This document shows, piece by piece, positions 55,537 through 64,000 of a stretch of DNA of 64,000 nt (the stretch's first letter is position 1; every line of letters begins with the position of its first letter). Below the pieces are notes generated by a model. The model saw nothing but the letters and a program-made list of their open reading frames with translations, was not told the DNA's origin and searched no databases. Both the position numbers and the translations under genes were made by a program. The stretch lies in the NCBI GenBank assembly GCA_029558635.1, contig JAKQEE010000136.1:1-64000 (forward strand), given 5' to 3'. This DNA comes from Pseudomonadota bacterium (GTDB lineage: Bacteria > Pseudomonadota > Alphaproteobacteria > Micavibrionales > Micavibrionaceae).

Positions 55537-57360
55537 ATGCACATACATTCAATAGAGATAGAAGGATTTCGAGGAATAAAATCAGGTAAAGTCACTTTTG
55601 GTGATTTTACAGTTCTTATCGGTCCTAATAACTCAGGAAAAACCACCATTATTGAATCCCTCGCTCTTTTATTCGGGCGTGATCGACTTGTCCGTACCCT
55701 TACGGAACATGACTTTTATGGTTCGGCCCCAAAAGCTGCAGATAGAATCAAGATTATTGCTACTATATCTGGGTTTCCTGGTAATGATCCCGCCCTGTGG
55801 TCCGACTGGTTTCGTGCTGGACGCGCAGTGCCGAAATGGGTTAATCCGGCTAATAGCAATGTTTCTGCTATAAAGCAGAGTGATGAAGACATGCTTGTTT
55901 GCCAAATGGCATTTTGTGCTCGTTTTGATCAAGCTAATCTTGAGGTTGAGAGTGTCCGATATTTTCTGGATGATATCGAACAGGATGACCCATTTGCAGA
56001 TGATGCCAGTATTACACAAGTTCCTCTTAGCCTAATTAAAGAAATGGGCTTTTTTCTGGTTCCAGCAAGTCGTACTTGGGATCGCATGATATCTTTTGGT
56101 TCTGAATTGTTCCGGCGTGCTGTGACTTATGTCGGTGGGAAGCCTGCTGAAGCTGTTCTTGAAGAACGTGACAGGTTGCGTAATCCAGAAACACCACTAG
56201 AAAATGATGAGAAAATGAAGCCTCTTGTTGATGAGGTTAATAAAGATATTCTCAGCCTTTTGGGACGACAAATGGAACTTAAGCTCCGTCTGACAGCAAC
56301 GGACAGTGAAGGAGTCCTTGAATCAGTTATCCCACATTTCTCAGAGGGTGAACAAGTACCGTTACCATCACGCAGACATGGTAACGGACTTATATCTCTC
56401 CAAACACTCATTTTACTGATGCGCTTTGGTTCTATGCGAACAAAAAACGGGGAAAACTTCCTCATGTGTATTGAGGAGCCAGAGCTACATATCCCACCGC
56501 CTCAACAGCGTCGACTCTTGCACCTTATGCAGAAACATGCCTCACAGACGATTATCACGACACATTCGCCAACAGTTGCAGCAGTTCCAAGTCCTCACCA
56601 GTTAGTACTTCTTGTGAATAAGTCTGGTAACCTGAGTGCTTCACCATTACTTCCTAAGCCATTAAGTACAGATGCGACCAGCCCTAGGCGAGGATTGTTT
56701 CTTTCCGATAGAGATGCAACTGTTACCGCGATAATGAATCCTGCTGTAATTATCCCAGAAGGAAAGACGGACGCGGGCTGGTTGCGTCTTTTAGCGCGTA
56801 TTGCTGATATTACCTCTTCAGAAGAAAATGTCGTAAGTTTTACCCACGAAGTCGGCGTGATTCCAACTAAGGATTCCCGTATTGCAGATGTTTTTGATGA
56901 TCTTCGGGAAGTGCACCCAATGCTTACGTGCCTGATCGATGGAGATACACAAGGAAATACTTACGTAGGTGCGCTTGTGGCAAAAGAAGAGCCACCAGCC
57001 CGTGTAATAACCTGGCCAACCGGGTGGACAATAGAACATGTTGTAGCATGGATTATTGGTGCTGATACTGGCGTTCTTCAGGATTCTGAACTAGTATCAT
57101 ATGGAATACCTGCAAATATAGATGATCTTCCGGCATTTCTTTCCCGAGGCAATCATAAAGCGGACGAAGTGCTTCATGGCCTTATAGCAGATGCCATTTC
57201 AGACAAACCAACATGCTGCGCTCGCGTGTCTCACCTGTTGAATGTAATCGCTTCAATTGCCATGGATCGTAACGTACCTGGAAACATGGCAACAAGCGTT
57301 GCAAACCAAAATGGCAAAACAATTATCTGGACTTTTAACGATGCCTTTCCGGGGATTTGA
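55537..57360 (+). CDS. gajA: OLD-family ATP-dependent nuclease, GajA-like
   Basis: A 607-residue OLD nuclease. The ATPase part has GPNNSGKT at 29-36, a Walker B ending IEEPELH from 312 and THSPTVAA after it. The Toprim part has EGKTD (E408-D412) and DGD (D468, D470). Pairing with a UvrD-like helicase gene that overlaps it by 20 bases makes it a class 2 OLD, as in Gabija. It should be a DNA nicking enzyme. Confidence 0.85.
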   Translation: MHIHSIEIEGFRGIKSGKVTFGDFTVLIGPNNSGKTTIIESLALLFGRDRLVRTLTEHDFYGSAPKAADRIKIIATISGFPGNDPALWSDWFRAGRAVPKWVNPANSNVSAIKQSDEDMLVCQMAFCARFDQANLEVESVRYFLDDIEQDDPFADDASITQVPLSLIKEMGFFLVPASRTWDRMISFGSELFRRAVTYVGGKPAEAVLEERDRLRNPETPLENDEKMKPLVDEVNKDILSLLGRQMELKLRLTATDSEGVLESVIPHFSEGEQVPLPSRRHGNGLISLQTLILLMRFGSMRTKNGENFLMCIEEPELHIPPPQQRRLLHLMQKHASQTIITTHSPTVAAVPSPHQLVLLVNKSGNLSASPLLPKPLSTDATSPRRGLFLSDRDATVTAIMNPAVIIPEGKTDAGWLRLLARIADITSSEENVVSFTHEVGVIPTKDSRIADVFDDLREVHPMLTCLIDGDTQGNTYVGALVAKEEPPARVITWPTGWTIEHVVAWIIGADTGVLQDSELVSYGIPANIDDLPAFLSRGNHKADEVLHGLIADAISDKPTCCARVSHLLNVIASIAMDRNVPGNMATSVANQNGKTIIWTFNDAFPGI

Positions 57361-58600
57361 GGGGCCAGCTGGTACAGGAAAAACGCACCGACTTATTGAG
57401 GAAGTTGGGCAACATCTGATTCAACGTCCGTTGGAGCCACATCAAAGCATTCTTGCATTAACATTCATGCATGGTTCACGAAAACGTCTTGATAGTCGTT
57501 TCCGAGAAATTGCAGGCCTCAGAGGCAAGGCTGTCTGCATGACAATAGACAGTTTTGCGCAGTCAATCTTGCAAAGGTGGCGTTCTGTTGTGGCAGTCAA
57601 TCAGCTTCATGCGAATGATTTTGATCAAACTTGTAATATTTGCGGTCAGCTTCTCGAAGATTCAATCGTCGCTGAATGGGTGGCACGCACCTTTCCTGTT
57701 ATTGTCATTGATGAAGCCCAGGAACTTAAGCCTGAGCGATTGCGCATCCTCAAGGCTCTTGTTCCACATGTGGCACTTTTTGTAGCTGCCGATGAATTTC
57801 AATGCCTGGATGACAGTGTTGATACTGATCTATTCCTGAATTGGTTCCAAACCGGCCGGGTAGAGGCACTGAATGTGGTTCATCGCACAGGGAAGCAGGG
57901 ACTTCTCAACGCAGGGGTGGCACTTCGAAATCTTCAATCACCTCAATCTGGTCAAGGCCTAAGAATTGAGTACAATTTCAGAAATGTCATGCCGTTTGCC
58001 GTGGCTTCCGCGCTGTTTCGAGCAACAGGCAGCAAAGCTTTAATTTATGCCCCTTCTGGTCGAAGCTGGGCTGATGAAATAGTCGCACGCACTGCGCAGG
58101 GCATGCAATCACAAGGCTACGGAGCTATTCCTCCCTTGAAACTTGTGCATGAGGATCAAAATAATGAAGAGAGGCAAGTTATTCTTGCTGCGTTCTCTGA
58201 AACAGAAACCATAAATACCGACGAGGTTTGCGTGATACTGGCAAGTATCATTAACCCACCACCTTGGGTTTCAAGCGTGCGCAATGCAATTATCAGGACG
58301 AACCAAACTCAAGGACGAAAATTTTGGGACACGACGGAATTAACAGAGTTAGTTGAGCGCAAGGCTGCCCAGCACAGAGCTTACGGATACCAATGGACGC
58401 GCGGTATTCCTGTTATGTCTATTCATCAGGCAAAGAATCGCCAGTTCGATAATGTCGTATTATTGTGGCCGCCAGGGGTTGGCGGAAGTGATGAGCAAAA
58501 AGCCCGTTTGCTCTATAATGGAATAACGCGAGCCGCTCAAAGTTGTTCTGTGTTTGTGCGAACACAGCCTCTGCTTAATCAGGCACCTTTCCGGTTTTAG
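57341..58600 (+). CDS. gajB: UvrD-like helicase, GajB-like
   Basis: A 419-residue SF1A helicase-like protein. Walker A is GPAGTGKT at 8-15, motif Ia region ALTFMHGSRKRLDSRF, motif II VIVIDEAQELKPERL, and near the C-terminus LLYNGITRAAQSCSVFVRTQ. I start at ATG 57341 inside the gajA end. It is shorter than the roughly 490 residues I expect of GajB, mostly in the 2A/2B part. Confidence 0.8.
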   Translation: MPFRGFEGPAGTGKTHRLIEEVGQHLIQRPLEPHQSILALTFMHGSRKRLDSRFREIAGLRGKAVCMTIDSFAQSILQRWRSVVAVNQLHANDFDQTCNICGQLLEDSIVAEWVARTFPVIVIDEAQELKPERLRILKALVPHVALFVAADEFQCLDDSVDTDLFLNWFQTGRVEALNVVHRTGKQGLLNAGVALRNLQSPQSGQGLRIEYNFRNVMPFAVASALFRATGSKALIYAPSGRSWADEIVARTAQGMQSQGYGAIPPLKLVHEDQNNEERQVILAAFSETETINTDEVCVILASIINPPPWVSSVRNAIIRTNQTQGRKFWDTTELTELVERKAAQHRAYGYQWTRGIPVMSIHQAKNRQFDNVVLLWPPGVGGSDEQKARLLYNGITRAAQSCSVFVRTQPLLNQAPFRF

Positions 58601-58742
58601 ATGTTTGCAAACCTGTCGGCTTTTAGCACGGGTGGCTATGGTCATAATTTTCCCTGAAATGCCCCCGAAACGTGACTGGATAATCTGATTTTGGTTATTG
58701 TGTGAACTACACAACCAATAATATCAAGCACTTAGCGCTGAT

Positions 58743-58810
58743 TTACACACCATTTATTAACCATAATATGCCATAATTTTCGCACAAAAGTCTTACACGG
58801 TACTTACACG
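58743..58810. repeat. Short direct repeats before the integrase gene
   Basis: CTTACACG at 58792 and 58803 (11 bases apart), with a related TTACAC at 58743; CCATAAT at 58761 and 58771 (10 bases apart). Helical-turn spacing just upstream of the integrase suggests arm-type or regulatory sites. No att core is identified in this 230-base gap. Confidence 0.5.
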
Positions 58811-58830
58811 TTTTGACGTTTAGGAGAGTT

Positions 58831-60111
58831 ATGATGGATATGGAGCAAACCCACCCCGTTTTAGGCGGCAAGGCCTACATCTATAGACGGCCTGATAGTC
58901 AGTTCTGGCAATGCGCCGCCTACCTCAAAGGCTACAACTACCGCACCTCGACCAAAGAGAAGTTTTTGCACGAAGCAGTCCGTGTTGCCGAAGACTGGTA
59001 CTTCGATTTGCGCGGACAATCGAGCATCGGAAAACTCGAACCGCCATCAAAGAAAGAAGTCACCTTCGAAGAAGTAGCCGATCAATTCATCAAAGAATAT
59101 TCCGTCATCACTGAAGGCCAGCGCAGCAAGCGCTGGGTACAAGGACACCTGATCCGCTTGCGTGTCCACTTACTGCCGTTCTTTGGAAATTTGCCGATTT
59201 CGGAAGTGACAGGCGGCAAGGCGCAGGAATACCGCGTTCACCGCATGACGCCGCAAACGGAGAAAAATCCGAATGCAAAAGACAATCGTCCCTTTAATCC
59301 GAAACTCCCTGCACCCAAAACACTGCACAATGAAATTGTGACATTGCGCCAAGTCCTGAAAACAGCCGTGCGCCATAATTGGCTTGCGGCAATTCCTGAT
59401 CTTTCTGCACCTTATAAACTCTCGGGCAAAGTTTCTCACCGCCCGTGGTTTTCTCCGGCGGAGTATAACCAGCTCTACAAAGCCACGCGTAAAAATGCGA
59501 AAGAGGCCTCAACCAAATTCAAATGGGCCGCAGAGCAACTTCATGACTATGTACTCTTTATGGGCAATACCGGACTTCGCCCAGATGAGGCGAAGAATTT
59601 GCAGCATCGTGACATAGAGATTGTCGAAGATGCCGCAACAGGAGAGCGTATTCTCGTGATCGAAGTACGCGGGAAACGCGGGGTTGGCTATTGTAAAAGT
59701 ACAGCGGGGGCGGTGCGCCCCTATGAGCGGCTTTTAGCCAGAGCCAAACCGAATAAGGATGCAAGTGAAAGGCTAGAGTATCCGCAGTTGTCGGATCATG
59801 TCTTTCCGGGCAGCCATGTCAAAATGTTCGATAACCTGCTGGAACGGGAAGGTCTGAAGCTCGACCGCGACGGGAAAGCCCGAACATCCTACAGCTTACG
59901 CCACACATACATATGTATGCGACTTTTGGAGGGTGCCGACATCTACCAAGTCGCCAAAAACTGCAGAACCTCAGTCGAAATGATCGAAAAACACTACGCC
60001 GCGCACTTGAAGAACACTCTCGACGCCGCTGCAATCAACGTCAAAAAGACAGGGTATTCACAAGCGAAGAGTGATAAAACGGACTCAAGGAAAAAAGATA
60101 CGGAGCAGTAA
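58831..60111 (+). CDS. Tyrosine recombinase / integrase
   Basis: A 426-residue integrase. An N-terminal SAM-like core-binding domain spans about residues 70-190. The catalytic domain has MGNTGLRPDEAKNL with the first Arg, SYSLRHTYICMRLL with the His/Arg box, and MIEKHYAAHL with the nucleophilic Tyr. AGGAGAG directly upstream supports ATG 58831 or 58834; a TTG at 58813 is less likely. It probably integrates the mobilizable element together with the relaxase downstream. Confidence 0.93.
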   Translation: MMDMEQTHPVLGGKAYIYRRPDSQFWQCAAYLKGYNYRTSTKEKFLHEAVRVAEDWYFDLRGQSSIGKLEPPSKKEVTFEEVADQFIKEYSVITEGQRSKRWVQGHLIRLRVHLLPFFGNLPISEVTGGKAQEYRVHRMTPQTEKNPNAKDNRPFNPKLPAPKTLHNEIVTLRQVLKTAVRHNWLAAIPDLSAPYKLSGKVSHRPWFSPAEYNQLYKATRKNAKEASTKFKWAAEQLHDYVLFMGNTGLRPDEAKNLQHRDIEIVEDAATGERILVIEVRGKRGVGYCKSTAGAVRPYERLLARAKPNKDASERLEYPQLSDHVFPGSHVKMFDNLLEREGLKLDRDGKARTSYSLRHTYICMRLLEGADIYQVAKNCRTSVEMIEKHYAAHLKNTLDAAAINVKKTGYSQAKSDKTDSRKKDTEQ

Positions 60112-60266
60112 AGGGCGTTTGTAAATGAAAGATATAATGACATTACCAAGAATAGAATAATTGACTTTGAAATAAATACAACTCGTCTCAGGTAGCTCTA
60201 TTTTTTAGTTTTTGGTGTTTCCAAAATGCCGTGATTTTTTTCGATTCATGATTTATAAACTAAATT

Positions 60267-63200
60267 ATGACTGAAAAGGATGTCCCAAAGCAGGAGAGAA
60301 TTTCTCCGTCTGAGTTTATGCGCCAACTGCGGCCTGAGTATTTTTCAGATACGGAAAAAGATCAGGTGGCTTATGCTCTTGATCAAAATGGCTTTGAATA
60401 CCATCTGGAAACTATCACAAATCGTAATGAAACACAGAAATTTGAAACCTTTTGCAGGAAGTTAAGCGAAAGAACGATATGTCCGAACCTGAGAGCGCAT
60501 ACCGGCCCTGATGGTGGCGGTGACAGTAAGGTTGACACGGAAACATATCCTGTCTCTGACAAAATATTTGAGAATTTTTACGTTGGAGAGACAAAATCCG
60601 GTGAGGAGCGCTGGGCGTTTGCCTTCAGTGCAAACGAAGACTGGAAAAGAAAAGTCAAAGACGATGTTAAAAAAATCGCTGAAACCGACAGAGATTACAA
60701 ACGCATCATTTTTATTACCAGCCGCTTTGCCAAAGACAAAGACCGAGCTGATCTTGAGGATTTTCTGTCTAAAGAATACGGTATTCCAGTCATTATTCAT
60801 GACCGATCCTGGATTGTTCAGGAAGTTATCGATAAAGACCGAAAAGATTTGGCATTCAATTATCTTGGTGTTGGCAAAGAGAATAGCGATCCTCTGAGAT
60901 TAGGACCCAAAGATTATTCGCGTTCCAAGCAGCTGAAAGATATTGAGGCCGATCTCGATAAGCCGGAAGTTTATGACGGCATGGAAAGACAAAGGGTAAC
61001 GGATGCGTTGCTTGCCGCAAAACTGTCTAGAAATTTGGAAAAACCGAGAAGTGAAACCGATGGACGTTTCGCAAAAGCAATTCGTTACGCTGAGGCGGAT
61101 GGCAGTGAACGCCAAAAACTTGAAGCCAAATACGAGCATATCTGGACATCGCTCTGCTGGTTCGACGATTTTGAATTTTTGAAAAATTCTTACGAGGATT
61201 TTGAACAAATGGCTTTGCAGTCAGACCAGGCTGTTGATCTTGAGTTTCTCTGCACCCTGTTACAGCTTTTGTACAACGGCGTTATTCACGATTATCTTGA
61301 TCCGGTCGAATGTAAACTTGAAGGGCGAACCGATACATTGCGAACAAAACTGGAAACGATTGCTAATGATCAAGACCGCCCAAATAACGCGGCAGAAGCA
61401 CAACTATCTCTCATCTTCATACGAGTTAACCAGGCTATTATGAATGGCCAGGCTGAAAAGCTCTCTGACATATGGCGTGATTTTTCTGAGCTTTTGAAAA
61501 AGGTAGAAGGATTGGGTGAGTTCAGAGCCAATCGTTTAGAACAGATGATCGACGTTGCTGGACAAATCGCTGGAAATGACCCCGCTTACAATGCTTTGGT
61601 TGAACAAGCAGCAGAGTTTTTTGCAAAACGTGAGGGTGATGTAAAATCAGCCGGTATTCTTCTCAATCGTGCCGAACAACTGGATTTTGACCAAAACTTT
61701 GAGATGATAAGATTGCTCGGCAAAGCCTCGATTCGGCTTACAAAAAGAGAACACGCAGAATTGCTTATACAAGCCATGCATCTTCTCACATTGGCTTACC
61801 GGAGCGCAGGTATGTTATGGGCGGCAAGAGCCAGTTGTATCATGTTGGCATCCGCTTTGATTATAGAAGCGGAAGAAGAAAGCCAGATTCCTGCACGTTT
61901 TGTTCCCGCTATGAAATTATGGGGCTGGATTGCTCTGGAATTGGGGAACATCCCAGACTTCTTATTCGCCATTCAGATGCTAAATGGCGCCGTGGCTTGC
62001 TTGCCCCTTACAGATGAGTCCAAGGCCAGGGTTCAGGAAGACCTTCAAGAGCTTGATATGGCACTGGGCTGTTTGTTTTTAAATCTGGACGAACAGGAGC
62101 TTCAAAAGCTCGCCTCAGTTCCCGATGTGATCGACGCACTCGGATTATATATGGCTCGCGCTGCTTTGCTTTATACGCTTGGTTATGAAGATGCTCTACA
62201 TGATGATGGCAGTATTCCAGAAAGAGAAACGGAAGAAGGTGTAATCAAGATTTTTTCTTCATTATATAGCCAGCCGGCCGCAGAAAGCCTGCCACGTTAC
62301 GTTCACTTAAATGAAGACACTCCTCAGAGCCTTAAAACCTTTTTAATCGGCATGCAGGTTGAAATTAATTTTGATCCTAATCAAAAGTCCGCCGTCATTC
62401 AGGCGCAATCGATTATAGCTGCTCTTGAGGCATTTTTCTCCACAACACTGGAACAGCGGATCAGCCCGCACCGGGAAAAATTAATCCTCGTTTTACACGA
62501 AACTAATAATGGTGAAAAACCATCTTTTGAGATCGATACAACAAAAATGGAAGGCATTGTAAAATGGCCAAAAGATCTCTCCCTAGGAAAATTCGAGCAT
62601 CAAGGAAAAGTGCATGAATTCATGACAGAGATTGCAGGAAAAGTACTTGCGGCCTTATTTGTGATCAGTGATCCGAAAGCCCTTTTGGAAGACTTATATA
62701 CAAACGAAGAAGTACACCAGAGAATGGCAACGGCGATATTCTCAGCAAACAGTTTTAGCCGTGTGACAATGAAAGAAGTGCTAAAACTATCTGACTGGCA
62801 GGATCGCATTAAAGAGACATATGATTTAAAGCCTGAACGTCCGGTGCTTCAAAAAATTGAATTTCCCACGGAACAGCGGGAAACAACTTTAGATACAGAA
62901 GGCCCTATAGATTTCGTGCCGCCCAAAATCACCGATCATCGTGCCGTCAAGATTCACTCCCTTATCGATGTTCACGCGTGGGACCAGGCAAAATGGCGGG
63001 GAACAGCTTACGCTCAATTTAGTCCTCATCAGCCACCCGGCATGGCATTTCTTTTTGAAAATGAGGAAGGCGCACGGAAGATTTTTGAAGGGTGGAAGGG
63101 GCGTTTAGGAGCTCAAGATACAGACGATGAAATTTACGTCTCTATTATTCGTCATTTACCAGATGAAGACGAACATCACTACTGTTTACAAATATCATCA

Positions 63201-63488
63201 AAACTTCCTGATCCGAAGGATATGAGCCCCAATAAAATCATCACTATGGCCAGCCGTTCAATTGTGATGACACCCACAAGCAATACAAACCTAGAGACAT
63301 TCCTGGAATCATATCAGCATTCTGGCTCCTATTATCTCATGCCTGCCATTTTAAACCCAAATGGTCATCCGAAACTTTTGTATGATGTGTCGATTTTAAA
63401 AAGAGAACTTGTAGTTAAATCAGCATCGGATATAAAACAACAAGACATTGAGGCTATGGCTATGAGTGTTTTGTCTCAGGATAAATAA
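60267..63488 (+). CDS. Large protein with Mrr-like N-terminus, unknown
   Basis: A 1073-residue protein. Residues about 55-130 look like a PD-(D/E)XK domain of Mrr type: E60 in KFETFCRKL, D82 and D86 in TGPDGGGDSK, and E108-T-K110 in YVGETKSG. Residues about 290-640 are helical and repeat-like (KASIRLTKREHAELLIQAMH, AARASCIMLASALIIEAEEE), as in TPR-type sensors. The C-terminal 250 residues form a separate domain of unknown fold. No ATPase motif is visible. It stands alone between integrase and relaxase. Confidence 0.7.
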   Translation: MTEKDVPKQERISPSEFMRQLRPEYFSDTEKDQVAYALDQNGFEYHLETITNRNETQKFETFCRKLSERTICPNLRAHTGPDGGGDSKVDTETYPVSDKIFENFYVGETKSGEERWAFAFSANEDWKRKVKDDVKKIAETDRDYKRIIFITSRFAKDKDRADLEDFLSKEYGIPVIIHDRSWIVQEVIDKDRKDLAFNYLGVGKENSDPLRLGPKDYSRSKQLKDIEADLDKPEVYDGMERQRVTDALLAAKLSRNLEKPRSETDGRFAKAIRYAEADGSERQKLEAKYEHIWTSLCWFDDFEFLKNSYEDFEQMALQSDQAVDLEFLCTLLQLLYNGVIHDYLDPVECKLEGRTDTLRTKLETIANDQDRPNNAAEAQLSLIFIRVNQAIMNGQAEKLSDIWRDFSELLKKVEGLGEFRANRLEQMIDVAGQIAGNDPAYNALVEQAAEFFAKREGDVKSAGILLNRAEQLDFDQNFEMIRLLGKASIRLTKREHAELLIQAMHLLTLAYRSAGMLWAARASCIMLASALIIEAEEESQIPARFVPAMKLWGWIALELGNIPDFLFAIQMLNGAVACLPLTDESKARVQEDLQELDMALGCLFLNLDEQELQKLASVPDVIDALGLYMARAALLYTLGYEDALHDDGSIPERETEEGVIKIFSSLYSQPAAESLPRYVHLNEDTPQSLKTFLIGMQVEINFDPNQKSAVIQAQSIIAALEAFFSTTLEQRISPHREKLILVLHETNNGEKPSFEIDTTKMEGIVKWPKDLSLGKFEHQGKVHEFMTEIAGKVLAALFVISDPKALLEDLYTNEEVHQRMATAIFSANSFSRVTMKEVLKLSDWQDRIKETYDLKPERPVLQKIEFPTEQRETTLDTEGPIDFVPPKITDHRAVKIHSLIDVHAWDQAKWRGTAYAQFSPHQPPGMAFLFENEEGARKIFEGWKGRLGAQDTDDEIYVSIIRHLPDEDEHHYCLQISSKLPDPKDMSPNKIITMASRSIVMTPTSNTNLETFLESYQHSGSYYLMPAILNPNGHPKLLYDVSILKRELVVKSASDIKQQDIEAMAMSVLSQDK

Positions 63489-63604
63489 ATTGGATTTAAG
63501 TCCTATTGATTTCTTTAGGCATAACCCACTTTCCGCTTAGATGGTGGAAACTCCACCTGATATTGGCATAAACCGTATCTCCTGTGATAAACTGAAAGGA
63601 AGAG

Positions 63605-63640
63605 CTTAACAGCGCACTTACGCAAACTGCGTTTGCAGCG
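63605..63640 (-). other. oriT: Candidate oriT, RSF1010/MOBQ type
   Basis: On the minus strand the inverted repeat GCAAAC-GCA-GTTTGC (63622-63636) is followed by G and then TAAGTGCGC (63612-63620), the RSF1010-family nic core preceded by its hairpin. Two further inverted repeats, AGCGCTT/AAGCGCT (63637-63665) and GCGCTGA/TCAGCGC (63661-63685), lie next to it. A MobA/MobL gene starts 90 bases away. Confidence 0.7.
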
Positions 63641-63727
63641 CTTTTTAAGGCTCATTAGAAGCGCTGAATAATAACGAATCAGCGCCATAAATCGGGTACC
63701 GGATCACAAAAACAGGGTGTGTGATCG

Positions 63728-64000
63728 TTGGCGATTTATCATTGTTCTTTGCGTGTGTTCTCTCGTGCAGAAAATCATTCTGCCGTGGCTGCGGCTGCCT
63801 ATCGCTCTGGCCAGAAACTTGTCGACGAGCGCACAGGCACCATTCACCGCTACGAAAAACGCTTGGGCGTGGTGAATGCCTTTATCCTGATGCCCGCCAG
63901 TGCCCCCGAGCGGTTCCAAAATCGCTTTACGCTTTGGAACGCCGCCGAAGCGTCTGAGACACGCAAGAACTCCCGTGTGGCCCGAGAGGTCATTATAGCT
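63728..64000 (+). CDS. MobA/MobL family relaxase, N-terminal fragment
   Basis: The first 91 codons of a relaxase, open to the end of the window. The probable start is TTG 63728, giving [20 protein letters not shown]; no in-frame ATG or GTG lies upstream before a TGA at 63722. AAAAYRSG carries the conserved Tyr/Arg region of MobA/MobL (MOBQ) proteins. It would nick the adjacent oriT for conjugal mobilisation. Confidence 0.85.
   Translation, partial: MAIYHCSLRVFSRAENHSAVAAAAYRSGQKLVDERTGTIHRYEKRLGVVNAFILMPASAPERFQNRFTLWNAAEASETRKNSRVAREVIIA

Noticed and set aside
60267-63488. Avs (STAND) antiphage protein
   Set aside because: No Walker A or STAND NTPase motif is visible between the nuclease-like part and the helical repeat.

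Overview
The window reads as an alphaproteobacterial chromosome with about 32 kb of conserved backbone on the left and about 31 kb of accessory DNA on the right. The assignment rests on a complete S10-spc-alpha ribosomal cluster without rpsD between rpsK and rpoA, a GapR homologue, COQ9 and ABC1/UbiB-type proteins, a DUF3035 lipoprotein, and an rpsF-rpsR-rplI-dnaB-alr cluster. I cannot place it below class with confidence.

Backbone, 1-32,638. The 3' end of tuf is followed by rpsJ through rplO, a small unknown gene between two strong terminators, then secY-adk, rpsM-rpsK, rpoA and rplQ. Two small lipoprotein genes follow, each behind a near-copy of the same promoter. Next come an envelope operon (lspA, a DUF3035 lipoprotein, and an active plus an inactive M16 peptidase), a pentapeptide-repeat protein, a small secreted acidic protein and an RsmB-like rRNA methyltransferase. 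On the minus strand lie rpsF-rpsR-rplI, dnaB and alr, an orphan Phd-like antitoxin, an unknown gene, a GapR-like protein and a coq9-IcmL/DotI-like pair. An ABC1/COQ8-like kinase faces them, with a low-GC AbiU2/HEPN-like gene translationally coupled to its end.

Accessory region, 32,640-64,000. It starts just after an initiator tRNA gene. A large serine recombinase with DUF2924 and ParB-HTH-like partners comes first. Two arrays of short repeats follow, 11 copies of an 8-mer and 5 copies of a 9-10-mer, on either side of a DUF6362-like gene. A minus-strand defence operon occupies 36,829-49,939: HTH protein, SNF2 helicase, DUF4391, type III Mod, AlbA_2/Schlafen-like ATPase, type III Res, and a RloC/PrrC-like AAA ATPase that could guard the system. 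A plus-strand defence run occupies 50,351-58,600: hipBA with large palindromic operators, an SF1 helicase-nuclease fusion, a Cys-rich unknown protein, a 55-residue ORF and a Gabija-like OLD/UvrD pair. A tyrosine integrase, a stand-alone 1073-residue protein with an Mrr-like N-terminus, an RSF1010-type oriT and the start of a MobA/MobL relaxase complete the window. The right part therefore looks like an integrative mobilizable element carrying several layers of defence.
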